Origin: Aplectana chamaeleonis
Taxonomy: Eukaryota > Nematoda > Chromadorea > Rhabditida > Cosmocercidae
Assembly: GCA_029168955.1 (NCBI GenBank)
Contig: JAPDOI010000973.1
Coordinates: 1 to 64,000, forward strand
Direction: 5' to 3'
Length of the DNA: 64,000 nucleotides
Shown: positions 44,915 through 55,910 of the stretch, piece by piece
How positions within the stretch are numbered: position 1 is the first letter of the stretch
Layout of the letters: each line of letters starts with the position of its first letter
Made by a program: the position numbers and the translations under genes
The notes under the pieces: generated by a model
Database searches by the model: none
The model's input: only the letters and a program-made list of their open reading frames with translations
Told to the model about the DNA's origin: nothing

Positions 44915-46386
44915 TCTCTACGAAGCGATTAGGTAAACTGAATCTCATAGCTGTCATACCTATTGATGCCACATCCTCTTATTGTTTGGATTCGATAACG
45001 GGAGCGCGACTGATGTCCAACGGCTTTTTGCAAACATTCAATCAAGACCCAGAAAAATCCGAGAATTTCGATCATCCGAGAGTTTGTCCGATTCTTCATA
45101 CAGTAAACGGCAACGGGAAAAGGCGGTGGTGCAGTTGCACACTTATACTGTAGCCATGGCTGTCTCGGTTCCGGGAATGAATTATGAACAGCTGATAATT
45201 TTCTCTGCTATGGTTTTTTCTGGTTTCAATTTTTCGCGTTATTCTTGCGTGTATCTATAGTAAATAATCTTGGTCTAATGGTATAGTGAACTTTGGGGGG
45301 GGGGGACTTTTTTTAACGTCCACGGTGTTTTCTACCCTAAAATTGAGTACAAAAATTAGTCTTGCCAGCCACTATGGTTCTCTACACTTCTCCCATAATC
45401 GACAGCAAAATTTTAGTTTTCATAGCAATTCCTTAGAAAAAAGCACCGGTAACGTTTAAAATGGTAAATTTTCTCCCAACACACTCAATATCAATACACC
45501 CTCCTTATTTACTTTAGATACATGCAAGATATACATGAAAAGTTGAGGAAACACAAAAAAACATTACGAAGAAAAAAGTTATCAGCTGTTCATTATCGAT
45601 TCTTGGAAACGAGCCAGCCATGGCTACAGTATAATGTAAGTATGAGACCGGAATACGATCTTTTTCAGTTGTCGTAAGCTGTATTTGCGCAATATTTGGA
45701 CATTATTAAAGAGCTAGAGCATTTAAACAACTTCTCGGATGCATTTGGCAAAAATCCCTGGAGGAAAGTTCTCGAAATTATTTGAATATTTCAAAAACTT
45801 GGGAAAAAAGTTTTGCTCGGATCCAACCATTCGGGAGTTTCCTAACAACTGTATTCAAATCTAACAATTCACTGTGAACAATTAGGAAGCCCTTATTGGA
45901 AGAAAATATTGATTCAGGAATGTCTAAGAGGGTTTATTGGATTTACTTACGCATTTTAGGCTCTTTAAATATACTTTATTCGGCTTACTCATTCATGCGA
46001 TCGAATTTTATTCGAGTATTTTTTTCGCCCGAAATTACTCATTCTTTCCCTCGAATTGTTTCTATTAGGGGCTGCTACTTTGGACTGGAGGGTTGCTGTG
46101 AATACCTAATAATTCGGGAAAATATACTAAATAGTTGAGGAGATTCAGGTAAAATTCAGAAGATCAACGGGTGAAATGTTGGGGGGAAATAAGACGGAAT
46201 CAAAATTCAGAGTAGAGGAAAGTTTTTCAAGCTTAGGCATTACTTAATCAGGACTAGCTTAGAGAAGGAACAATCAAGAGTCAAATCAATTCGAGGAAAC
46301 GGTAGGGTGGGTTAATAGGGTGAATGATTGGAAATCGCTGGATTCTTTTTTCGAGAAGTTGTCGATTAGCTAAAATGCTTCCGAAA

Positions 46387-46693
46387 ATCGATTAGCGAGG
46401 GATCTGAAATACATCGAGGTATCGATTTTTGCAACGGTGTTGCTAAAATCGATTATAGAAAGCGCCCGGGGCGCAACTGTCTACGATGGATGACATAACA
46501 TTACGTCATCAGCCGACAGATGCGCTCAGGGCGCTGCGTGAATCAATTTCGTCGGTAGCACCCGGAGCGCAACGTATGTGGCCTGCATCGCAACATATGT
46601 GGCCTGAAAATTGCCAAATTCGTCACCCTGAGCGCAACATGGACGCGGCTCCGGGGGTATTATGGGTGGGCTCAGGGCCTGCTATCGTCTGAG
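46387..46693. mobile_element. Family E-related element, long form, copy 2
   Basis: It has the same landmarks as 44605-44914 in the same order, ending GGGCCTGCTATCGTCTGAG. It directly abuts the palindromic unit starting at 46694. Confidence 0.65.
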
Positions 46694-46931
46694 TTACAGG
46701 AGTAGCAAGTTCGGCCCTGCCCGTATTTTCACGCCCCCTGTATTTGGCCTTTTCCTGCAACGCAAGGTTGCTGGGTCATCTTCATCGTCGGTACTGTTGG
46801 TGGATTGCCTAACAAAAGAATAACACATGTCACTGTCGGCAAAGATGACCCAGCAACCCCGCGTTCGAGGAAGAAAGGCAAATACAGGGGGCGTGAAAAT
46901 ACGGGCGGGGCCAAACTTGCTACTCCTGTAA
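46694..46931. mobile_element. Palindromic unit (GTTACAGGAGTAGCAAG ends)
   Basis: The left arm TTACAGGAGTAGCAAGTTCG..GTATTTTCACGCCCCC pairs with GGGGGCGTGAAAATACGGGC..CTTGCTACTCCTGTAAC over about 85 bp. The inner words TGCTGGGTCATCTTC and GATGACCCAGCA pair too. A related unit forms the centre of the element at 53108-53574. Confidence 0.68.
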
Positions 46932-47055
46932 CGGCATTGTGGGTGGTTTTTGACGCTTAAAAATGCGTAGGCATTATGTTGTAAGCCATACGGTTCGATT
47001 CACATTGTTATTCCAACAACGTTTACGAGCATGTATGTATGTATGTTGCCTTTAA
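46932..47055. mobile_element. Family A right arm
   Basis: CATTGTGGGTGGTTTTTGAC, AAAATGCGTAGGC and GCATGTATGTATGTATG lead to GTTGCCTTTAA, matching the right arm at 53461-53574. Its terminal TTAA is shared with the next element. Confidence 0.65.
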
Positions 47056-47597
47056 AGGCAGCGGTCACGATAAAAACGTTATCGAAAAAACTACAAAAAT
47101 CAGCTCAGATCGGAAACAGCTGAAAAACCATGAAGGTAGCACGGTGACAAACAAGGTTAAAATTAGAGTTTCTAAAGCCCAAAGATAACAGTTCGTGCAC
47201 ACGTGCACAGCGCCACCCAAAAAGATCGCCGTCTTATGCCGATCATTCAAAAATTATCGACATTCAAAGGAAGAAGTAATTGCAAATCTACGTAACAAAA
47301 ACACTTGAACAATGAGAGCAAGCACTTTAGTCAATGTTTTTGACTAGATGAGTCTATATCCATTGATTGAAATTCAATTTCAAGCCGGCTGATTTTTTAA
47401 AGTAGATATCATCGATGCCGATGATGTGGAGTGGAGCTCGTTCACCATCAAAAGGCAAGAAAGTCTAGGCTTTAATTTGGGCTTAAAATAGCAGTTTTTT
47501 TCGCCATTTTTCTCATAGGTCCTACTACTCTAAACCCAGAGAAGGGTTTAGAGAGAAAAGAAGGCAAGCATATTTGATCGCGGCCACTGCCTTTTAA
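47052..47597. mobile_element. Family D MITE, copy 1
   Basis: The left end is TTAAAGGCAGCGGTCACGAT and the right end is ATCGCGGCCACTGCCTTTTAA. There is no transposase frame. Confidence 0.62.
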
Positions 47598-47607
47598 TCA
47601 ATGTCTC

Positions 47608-48103
47608 TTAAAGGCAGTGGTCACGATAAGAATCGTTTCTCTGCTTTTCCGCCTATCTTGAAGACGGTCGCATGCTGACTCCAATGATGTTTTTAGAATC
47701 GCACAAGACCTTCTGGGAACGGAGCCATGGTCCCTCAAAAATTGAGCTAAGGAAACATGGTGGACGAATGTCCGAGACTTTTAAATTCCGTCTTTTGTAG
47801 CCGATGTATGCGAGCTGACCTGAGTAAAGAGAGACGTTGAGAATGAAGGGAAGAACGGGGCTATTGATCGGAAATCATCGCTAATCTCACAATCTCGAGC
47901 ATTCATTTGTTCACGTCGGTGGGCGTGGAAAGTGCATTTGGGGTGCGACGAGCTGACGGGTGTCCAACTTTGGGGCCGTAGGGAACCGTTCCGAGCTAAT
48001 TTTTCTTAGTTTTTTTTTCAACGTTAGGGTTGCGGTAGGCCCCGCAGCTGCCGATCTCCACCAAAAAAACAGACATGGTTTTTATCGTGGACACTGCCTT
48101 TAA
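47608..48103. mobile_element. Family D MITE, copy 2
   Basis: It starts TTAAAGGCAGTGGTCACGAT and ends ATCGTGGACACTGCCTTTAA. The body (CGCCTATCTTGAAGACGG, CATGGTCCCTC, GAATGAAGGGAAGAACGGGG) matches 48568-49036. Confidence 0.78.
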
Positions 48104-48215
48104 CCACGGGATTACTACAATGAGTGACAACCCGAAATGTTCAATTCTCAGTAATCCTTTAACTGTACTTGAAACGGAGTTTGCTATGGAAAAAGTTTTT
48201 AAATTATTTGGATAG

Positions 48216-48308
48216 AGGAACTTTTTGGTTAATCTTCTCGACAACAATATTGAGAAAAATCAGAAAGAAATTGATGAGAATAATATGAAACGCCTCAATT
48301 TTGAGAGA
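48216..48308 (+). CDS. Candidate internal exon, 31 codons, unassigned
   Basis: Between the acceptor TTGGATAG and a GTTCTT donor, 31 in-phase codons read RNFLVNLLDNNIEKNQKEID then ENNMKRLNFER. It is coding-like and Asn/Lys/Glu-rich, possibly a coiled coil. It lies between two family D elements and no joining exon was found, so it may be chance in A+T-rich sequence. Confidence 0.25.
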
Positions 48309-48567
48309 GTTCTTTCTCACAGTTTTTCAAAACACGAGCTCTCTTTTTCACCCAAAACCTTGCATTTGGGATGCAACCAGCATTCAAGAAAACTTTCCAT
48401 TTGGTCGTGAAGTACCAGCTAAGAAGGGTGGAATGCGGAAATTGACTGGATGCTTTATTTTGCTGTAATACTTTTGCAGCAACCTTTTCGAACTTTCGCT
48501 ACATCAAGGATCAGATCTGGGACTTCTTTTAGAAAAATGCAGGAAATTTTCCTGTCGCGGCCTTGCC

Positions 48568-49036
48568 TTAAAAGCAGTGTTCACGATAGAAGTCGTTTTT
48601 CTGTTTTTCTGCCTATCTTGAAAACGGCTTATGCTGATTTCAATGATGTCCCTGGAATCGTACAAGATCCCCTGGAAACGGAGTTATGGTCCCTCGAAAT
48701 TCAGCTAGGGAAGCATTGTGGACGAGATGCCCGAGGCTTGTAACTCCCGTTTTTTTGCAGTCGATGTGTGCGAGTTGACCTGAGTAAAGAGAGAAGTTGA
48801 GAATGAAGGGAAGAACGGGGCTTTCGATCGGAAACCATCGCTTATCTAACCACGAATTTAGGGTAACTGTTATACGACGTGGGCGGAGTGGCCCAATGGG
48901 TTGGCTGGTCCACGAGATTTTCACCCATTTACAGGCCGTTTTTCGTCGCACTTCCATTCTTAATCTTCTTATAGGGACCCAAAGCTTACGTTTTAGCCGA
49001 AAAACGTGCAACTTTTTTTCGTGAACACTGCCTTTA
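48568..49036. mobile_element. Family D MITE, copy 3
   Basis: It begins TTAAAAGCAGTGTTCACGAT and ends GTGAACACTGCCTTTAG. The body is about 80-85% similar to 47608-48103 in the same orientation. Confidence 0.78.
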
Positions 49037-49210
49037 GGTTTGATCAGTGAAAAATTCGGTACATTTCGAGATTAAGTCTGTAAAGCTGTCATTAAAAAGA
49101 TACCGAAAAGTAGCGGTAAATCGGTAAACGGCAAATGAACACCCTTACATAGTTCCTGCCCTCCTCATGAGCGTTCATGGGAGCAGCCCTAGATCGGGTT
49201 TCGAGTGTTC

Positions 49211-49220
49211 AATATAAATA
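49211..49220 (+). promoter_or_regulatory. TATA box candidate
   Basis: AATATAAATA lies about 47 bases upstream of the ATG at 49267, a plausible distance for a short-leader transcript. Confidence 0.35.
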
Positions 49221-49266
49221 GCATTAAGCCGTGAGGCATTCTCAACTACATAGCTCTGCATCTCGA

Positions 49267-49443
49267 ATGTCGTCCGTAGCGAGCGGTGACTCTGGTCGAA
49301 TCATCGTTATCAGCAGTTGTATTTCAACGGGGCCGATTCCCGCAGCTGGATATTTGAAACCGGGAGCTCCTCGAAAATGCCGCCGATATCAGGAAGAAGC
49401 AGTGGGCTTCCTTCGCAGTTGGTCGAAATACGATTGCACCTAA
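49267..49443 (+). CDS. Small ORF, 58 aa, unassigned
   Basis: The frame starts at ATG 49267 and ends at TAA 49441-49443. It reads MSSVASGDSGRIIVISSCIS, TGPIPAAGYLKPGAPRKCRR, YQEEAVGFLRSWSKYDCT. It is preceded by a TATA-like box. The RKCRRYQEEAVGFLR stretch is basic then helical. There is no signal peptide and the family is not recognised. It converges on the - strand peptide gene at 49841-50109. It could be a real short gene or a first exon. Confidence 0.35.
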   Translation: MSSVASGDSGRIIVISSCISTGPIPAAGYLKPGAPRKCRRYQEEAVGFLRSWSKYDCT

Positions 49444-49840
49444 ATTGAGAACCTACTCTCAGAATTGAATTGACTGAGTCTCCGTATTTGGTGCATGTCC
49501 AGGGGTTTTACACCACTTTATCAAATGAGCTGGCTACAGCCTACAGCCGGCCAAATTTGATAAAACACCGACTGATGTTTACACCTGATTTTCATGGTAT
49601 CGACACATATCTGAACACTCTGTAAATCGACTGTTGTACTTCACTGTTGCTGCCAAAACTGGTTTCGCAAGACGAAGGTTTGCATGCAGGTGACGCGGCG
49701 GCAGATCGAGTGGGGTTACCGTAATCTTGTACTTCTCTCACAGACCAATGTCACTCATGTATATAGGTTTTTACGAGATAGGGGTTCATCCCAGATCTAG
49801 CTCTGGAGCTGTAGTGGATCCTCATCACTCACTGCGTCTC

Positions 49841-50109
49841 TCAAAGATCGTCGTCCTTCCTGTGCTTCTTCCTCAACGCCGTTGACAGCTTGATGACTCG
49901 AGCTGTTGGGGCAAACTTAGGAAGATCGAAAACTCTTGCCTGACTCAAGGTCCGTGCTCTAAAAATGGCAGAACTGAACTTTTGAAAAGGAAATGTCGCT
50001 TCGAGAAATAACCTGCCTCGTGTTGGCGGAGCCCTCGACTGGTCCACAAGAAATCTGTTCACTCAGAAGCACCACGAGGACAATAAACAATATCATAGAG
50101 GAAATGTGG
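49841..50109 (-). CDS. Candidate small secreted peptide precursor (73 aa, two exons)
   Basis: Exon 1 (coding 50096-50013) starts at ATG and encodes MILFIVLVVLLSEQISCG, a clear signal peptide with likely cleavage near SCG/PVEG, then PVEGSANTRQ. Exon 2 (49978-49841) encodes FSSAIFRARTLSQARVFD, LPKFAPTARVIKLSTALRK and KHRKDDDL before TGA. The mature part is basic, with RKKHRK as a possible processing site. A TTTCAG acceptor ends at 50110, 14 bases before the ATG, as expected for trans-splicing of a leader, and a TATA-like box is at 50156-50165. The proposed intron is only 34 nt, unusually short, so a 1-base indel instead of an intron is an alternative. No known neuropeptide family is recognised. 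Confidence 0.55.
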
Positions 50110-50155
50110 CTGAAATATGTGTTGTCACTCTGTCTTAGACTATTACGATGAGAAC

Positions 50156-50165
50156 GATATATAAC
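50156..50165 (-). promoter_or_regulatory. TATA-like box of the secreted-peptide gene
   Basis: On the - strand GTTATATATC lies about 60 bases upstream of the ATG at 50096, upstream of the TTTCAG acceptor at 50114-50110. Confidence 0.35.
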
Positions 50166-50474
50166 AGGAAATGAAATCGAGCGCATTTGCGACATAAAAA
50201 AGGATAAGTTGCTCTTAATTTGAAAACTTGAAGTATAGATTTTTCTGAAGTAAGTGAAAGCGCGAATCGTTTCGACTAGCCGTATTGCATAAGAAGACGC
50301 TTTGCTAGCGAAACCCGTCCCATCGCTGTCTCTCAATGCAAAAACTTGATTCGTCGTCGCTCAACGATGTTTCAGATATTTGGTGCGTAATAATAATGAA
50401 AAGAATTTGTTGGGAACATACATGGTTCAGAATTCAATTATGTGCGAGAAAATCCTTCTATGCGATTCCCATCG

Positions 50475-50620
50475 ATTGTGCGGACTGAAAAAGGTGTCGC
50501 AATTCATTAGATTTCGCACATTGGCGGGGAGATTTTTGGGGAGAATACTGCGGACTGAAAAAGGTGTCGCAATTCATTAGATTTCGCACACATTGGCGGG
50601 AAGATTTTTGGGAGAATACA
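50475..50620. repeat. 72-bp tandem duplication
   Basis: TGCGGACTGAAAAAGGTGTC, GCAATTCATTAGATTTCGCAC and GGAGAATAC occur twice in direct order (50475-50549 and 50550-50620), with three small differences. Confidence 0.85.
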
Positions 50621-50872
50621 TCTGGTTTGGTCCTTCTCTCCCTTGAATTAGTCACCGCGATGGACGTTTGAAACAGTTGATTGGGAGAGAGAACAAGGGA
50701 AACCCCTTTCATGGTGATTCCCTTGACTTCCCCCATGCATAACGAACGCGGAAAGAAATCCGCAGCATAGAGTTTGCGCGGTAATTTTAGTCTGAGGAAT
50801 GGATGGGGTCGCGACGGTAGATGACCCCGCGCGAATCGAAACTCCATTCTCCAGGGGCCGGATGCATCAACG

Positions 50873-51085
50873 CGCCGGGATGGGGTAGGGGCAGGGCAGT
50901 CGGTATCATTGAAGATCGCAGTGCGAGGGCAGTAGGTCGTCTAATCAATCGTGCCCCGGCTGTGTTTTTCCCTGCTCTATCTGCCCCAGCCTCCGAGTTG
51001 GGGCAGCTGGGCACGATTGATTTGGTGATTTACAGAGCTCTTCAAGTGCGCAGACTGCCCTGCCCCTGCCCCAAACCGGCCCAAT
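50873..51085. repeat. GC-rich foldback element (GGGGCAGGGCAGTC arms)
   Basis: GGGGTAGGGGCAGGGCAGTC at the left pairs with GACTGCCCTGCCCCTGCCCC at the right. CAATCGTGCCCCGGCTG and CAGCTGGGCACGATTG form a nested inner pair. The frames on both strands are palindrome artefacts. Confidence 0.6.
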
Positions 51086-51393
51086 GATGCATTCGACCCC
51101 AGTGAGGCCGCCAACCCCGCACGGCCATCTGCCTGGTCCATGCGTCAGACTAAACCAAAAACGGATTGGTCTGTCTCGACGTGGTCTCGCACATCGCGAG
51201 TTGTGGGGGCAGATCTGCTTTTCAAAGATTGCGTAAGGTATCTCTATCGGGGGTGGTAGTAAACCTCTTGAAATCGTCACTTAACACGAATGTCGAAGTG
51301 GCACTTGAGTGCAACTTCAGTTTCTAGAGGGTGACATAATGAACAGAAGACGGTGAGCTGAGTCTCGCTCCCCATTCAAAACCTAGCTAACGC

Positions 51394-51458
51394 ACGAGAT
51401 CGATCCACTCCCCGCTTCTCTCAGGACGGGGAGCAATGCCATTGCGCTATTTCGCCGA
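51394..51458 (-). other. tRNA-like sequence (SINE head or pseudogene)
   Basis: On the - strand AAATAGCGCAATGGCATTGC fits an A box, and GTGGATCGATCTCG resembles a B box about 45 bases later. CTCCCCG and CGGGGAG between them could form the anticodon-arm stem, with an oversized loop. The acceptor stem was not found. Confidence 0.38.
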
Positions 51459-51850
51459 CTACCTTTTGTGCTATGTGAAATGCCATCTATGTAGGCGATC
51501 ATGAGGCCAGTTGCATTGCCGAGTGGAAGAAATCGACTGCGTGCACAGGTTTCGCGAGCTAGGTCTACCGTGACCAGCAGAATCGCCGTCGAGTGTACAA
51601 ATTGATTGCATTTTATCGTCTTTCAGGAATCGAAGGTGAACTTGAAAAATATTAGAGCGTAGCGGGGTGTCAACAATTACTGAGTGCTCGCTTGCAATGA
51701 TGAGTAGCATTAAATGAATTGTTTTTTAATCGCCATGGAGCAGTGACGTTGTTCCGAAAAAAACTTTCAGGCATAGCATTATCAGCACCACAACTAATTT
51801 TACCATTACTACTAACATTGTATTGTTAATGCTACTCCTATAATAATATC

Positions 51851-52083
<233 letters not shown>

Positions 52084-52396
52084 TATTAATAATACATTAT
52101 TATATTGATAACAGTAACAAAAATCCAGTAAACACAATATTTTTATCATTATTAGTATGATTAATAGTATTATTATAGTCGATATTATTCTTATTTTTGC
52201 TAATTGTCGATATTATTATTACTATTACCACTGATGTCAAAATAATCATTTTACTAATATCAGATTTATTATTATGATTCTTCTTTAGATGGTTTTTATT
52301 AGGTGGCCAGTCGTCATATGCTTATGGCCACCACTAATGTTTGCGCTTTATAAAAACCTTTGAGAAGCAGTCCCTTCTCCAGGCGTTCAAGGGATA

Positions 52397-52544
52397 GGGG
52401 CTCTCTACACGCACAGAGAAGGAAGAGTTGTCCGGTTTTGCCGTTTCACACGTGACGCTACTCAATTCAAGTGGAGTGGTCCCGAGTGGAATTAAAGCAG
52501 CAGAAGGCAAGACAACTCCTTCCTCCGTGTATTGAAAGAGCCCC
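52397..52544. mobile_element. Palindromic MITE (GGGGCTCTCTACAC ends), copy 1
   Basis: GGGGCTCTCTACACGCACAG and GGAAGAGTTGTCC at the left pair with GACAACTCCTTCCTCCGTGT and AAGAGCCCC at the right. GTGGTCCCGAGTGG lies in the body. Confidence 0.72.
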
Positions 52545-52586
52545 TATATCGGCTTTCGATTACACCGAATATTCACAAAAAGTTGG

Positions 52587-52735
52587 GACAGGGGCTGTCT
52601 ACACCGAAGGAAGAGTTGTCCCGTTTTCGCAGTTTGAAACTTCACTCACCTCAACGCGAGCGAAGTGGTCCCGAGTGGGATTAGAGCCGCAAAGGCGGGA
52701 CAAATCCCCCTCGCTGTGTAGAGAGCCCCTGTCCC
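52587..52735. mobile_element. Palindromic MITE (GGGGCTCTCTACAC ends), copy 2
   Basis: It begins GACAGGGGCTGTCTACACCG and ends CGCTGTGTAGAGAGCCCCTGTC. The body shares GGAAGAGTTGTCCCG and GTGGTCCCGAGTGG with copy 1, which lies 43 bases upstream in the same orientation. Confidence 0.72.
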
Positions 52736-52834
52736 CAAAACTTCACCGGTAGAGTAAACGCGGAACAGTTCGTCCGATCGATAATAGCTGCTTCTCTGCG
52801 GGCCACTTATGCAGTGCACGTTCTCTATAGAGTT

Positions 52835-52956
52835 ACGCATAGTCGGGCGGCAAAAATAACGCCGAAATGTTGAGTAATGGATGACAGGCGCGAGACTGTG
52901 TAGTTGCCCTCTACCAGTCACCGTGGCGGCGTGGCTTTTGTCTCCCGACTATGCAT
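52835..52956. mobile_element. Short MITE (ACGCATAGTC ends), copy 2
   Basis: ACGCATAGTCGGGCGGCAAAA at the left pairs with CCCGACTATGCAT at the right. It is related to 14721-14843. Confidence 0.6.
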
Positions 52957-53107
52957 GGACCTTAGATCTTTAGCATAGAGCAGAAACCCGTAAAAAGTTG
53001 CCGCTAGGACTTTGACACTTGCGAGAAATCCTCGCACCCGCAAAATCAGAATTTGTCTGTTCCTTAACCACTGCTCACCTCAGGCTGGCCGCCGCGCTGC
53101 CCTTATT

Positions 53108-53574
53108 TAAAGGCAGCATACACGCTCGTAGCGTAATTGAGATAACTACGGAATTAGAATGGAATGGCACCAAACACGACGCCCACGCATTTTGAAGCGT
53201 CAACAACAACCCACAATGACGCTATACGAGTGAGAAGTTGGCCCCGCCCTGTATCTGGCCGCCCCTGTATTTGCGTCCTCCTCAAAACGGGGGTGCTGGG
53301 CCATTATCACCGTCGGCGACGTTTGTGGGTGGTGGAATGGGTACAATAGGTAAACCACCCACCGACGACGGCGGGAATGGTCCAGCGCCCCTGTTTTGGA
53401 GGAGGACGCAAATACAGGGCGGGCGGGATACAGGGGCCGGGCCAACTTCTCACTCGTATAGCGTCATTGTGGGTTGTTGTTGACGCTTCAAAATGCGTGG
53501 GCGTCGTGTTCGGTGCCATCCCATTTTATTCCGTAGTTATCTCAATTACGCTTACGAGCATATGCTACCTTTAA
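53108..53574. mobile_element. Complete family A palindromic element, 467 bp
   Basis: Arms of about 115 bp run TTAAAGGCAGCATACACGC..ACCCACAATG and CATTGTGGGT..GCATATGCTACCTTTAA. The centre (53221-53460) is itself a palindrome with GCAAATACAGG and GGTGCTGGGCCATT words, related to 46694-46931. The whole element could fold into one long hairpin. TTAA is present at both ends. Confidence 0.82.
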
Positions 53575-54399
53575 TGATGCTTACCTCAGCTGTCGAAAAA
53601 TTCGTTTAGAATTATTGCTCTGATAGCCTCACTATATTCAAGCGACAGCTACGATGGAAGGAAATTTTTGAGGACAGAGGAATTTAAAATTGAAACTGAT
53701 TTATTTTTAGTCAAAGATAACATTCAACATTAACAGAGGTGTTCTGCAAAGACATGCTGCTGCTGATCTCCCATTCATCTTCGTGGCTTCGCAGACCTGA
53801 AACATGCTCCTCTCACATGACCAGTACGCTGTTTAGCGAACTATGTATGACTCTTTATCTTTTAGGTGCTATTCATACTCCTCAGTGTCAGCCCGTGACG
53901 CGCGAGCGTGGCGTTGGAGTATGAGTATCCTGACGTCAAACCGGCACGTGCCGCTCGTTCCGCCATGGCGGCGACGGCCCTAACAACTTTTTTTCATCAT
54001 TAGTAGTCCATCATCAATTTCATTCCGTTTTATGATAATTTATTGTAGAATTACACTGCGCTGCCATGATGGCGAACGCGTGTACAAAATTTGCTTGTTT
54101 GGATAAGTTGAGGCCCACTTTATTTGGCTCCGCCATAGCGTCGCCGCCGGAGCATTCGGTCTCCGCAAACAGCGTGATGCGCGCAGAAAGTATTCATGCT
54201 TCAGCGCCATGCCCGCGCATCACGCGCTGGTGTTGAGAGTACGAATAGCGCCTTAGCAGCCAACTCAGGCCTTTTTCATAGATTCTTCGACCACTAATTC
54301 ATTATGAATTCTTTGAAACTGTGCTCCTGAAGCTTTCGAGCCAGCGCGAATTTTGTGGCGCGATTCACCAAAGTCACGTGATGTGACATTCATCTTTTG

Positions 54400-54720
54400 A
54401 AAACTCGAGAAAATTTTTCTGAAAAATATGATTTTTCTCGAAAATTCGAAAAAGATTATTTGAAAAAATTTTCAAATTGGTTCTCGAATATAGTCGAAAA
54501 TTTGTAATTCGAAAAATCAGTTTTTCGAATATATTCGAGAGTCGAAATTCGAAAAGTACCATTTCCGAGTTTATTCATATATTCGAAAATCCAGATATCG
54601 AAAAATACCATTTTCGAGTTTAATCGAAAATTTTGATTTTCGAATATTTTCAAAAATTTAAAATTCGAAAAAAAGGATTTTCGCATTTATTCGAAAAATT
54701 GGGGTTTTTAACAGTTTTCC
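54400..54720. repeat. Low-complexity TCGAAAA/ATTCGA block
   Basis: It is dominated by ATTCGAAAA, TTTTTCGAATAT and similar words with a loose 30-40 base rhythm. The apparent Phe/Asn/Lys-rich frames are artefacts. Confidence 0.6.
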
Positions 54721-55910
54721 AAAGTATAGTATCAACAATAACGGTTCACGATTTTCCAGTTCTGCTCTAGTCAACCAAAGTAAAACAACAATAACTAAAA
54801 AAACAAGACACGATTAACAAGAAAACACGCAATTGGGGAGCGCAACTAGTATAAGGCTAACCTTTCCACTGTGAAGGGAACGCCTGGTGCATATTGACGA
54901 TGTTCGCTATATTTACAATACCGAGTGCTGAAAAGAGGGTGTCATTGCGTGTTAGGGAACAGAACGGCACAAAAGTAGAAAATATCGAATGAGTAAGAGT
55001 TTAGTCATGAAGGCCTAAACAAGAAAGAACAATCAATGGAATAAGGAATCAAATACTCCAACGAAGGAGAATTTGATGAACGAAATAATGCCAAAGACGA
55101 GATATACCCCAGAGGAAAACGGGTGTCCACGGCTGCCGCGTCTACTTTGTCCCCATCCTCAGCCACTGGCTCTGAGGTGCGACCAAAATCTACTCGGGAG
55201 TAGATTTTCGGAGATGGTGACCTCGCCGTCTCTCTCTCCTCTACGACACACTATTTCTCCGTCCTCTCGCACAGAGAACGAGATGACGCTCTTGTGCCCC
55301 TCATGTGAACGAGAAGACCACCCGGAAATGGCTGCAAAATGTCCTCATCAGGTCGACGTAATGTCGAGCTCTCGCGTAACTTTTCGGTTTTTTGAGCTTC
55401 TGGCACCCTAATTAACAATTCTACGAAAATGTGTCAAAAACTTCAGGCGCCACTTAAGTGGCACCTTAAGCTTACCCATACGTCCCGCTCTAGCCTGGTT
55501 TACTACCACCCCGGGATTTTAGGGGAAATGAGAATCTTCTCTGTAACCTTTCACCGCAGGTTATGGTGTTTGGCTCTACTTCAACTTTCTGTGATCAGGA
55601 AACTGTCTAAAGTAGCGACTTATGGCAAATTTACAGCTCGACGCTTTATCGACATGGTCAACTCTGCCGCCGCGCTAAGGCGCCGTCATTGAAATTGTAG
55701 TCGTGTCATTGCGGCGTTTTCGCAGTGAAACCGCGGCAGACTTCACAGTGAACTTGCCAAATTTTTTGGGGTGATTACTTGGTGTTTTCACGTGAAACTC
55801 GCCGTATTTTCGTCTCCGATTCTCGGTAAAATCGAGATCCGCGGTGAATTCTCGGTATTTTGCAGAGAATTCCTACCGGAGATGGAAGACAGTAGGTAGG
55901 AAATTATTAT

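Noticed and set aside
50787..51280. Opposed frames of 75-111 aa in the GC-rich block
   Set aside because: They are explained by the palindromic element at 50873-51085.
55073..55411. Frame with CPSCEREDHPEMAAKCPH as a zinc knuckle of a retroelement Gag
   Set aside because: Cys/His spacing does not fit the CX2CX4HX4C rule, and no protease or integrase frame is nearby.
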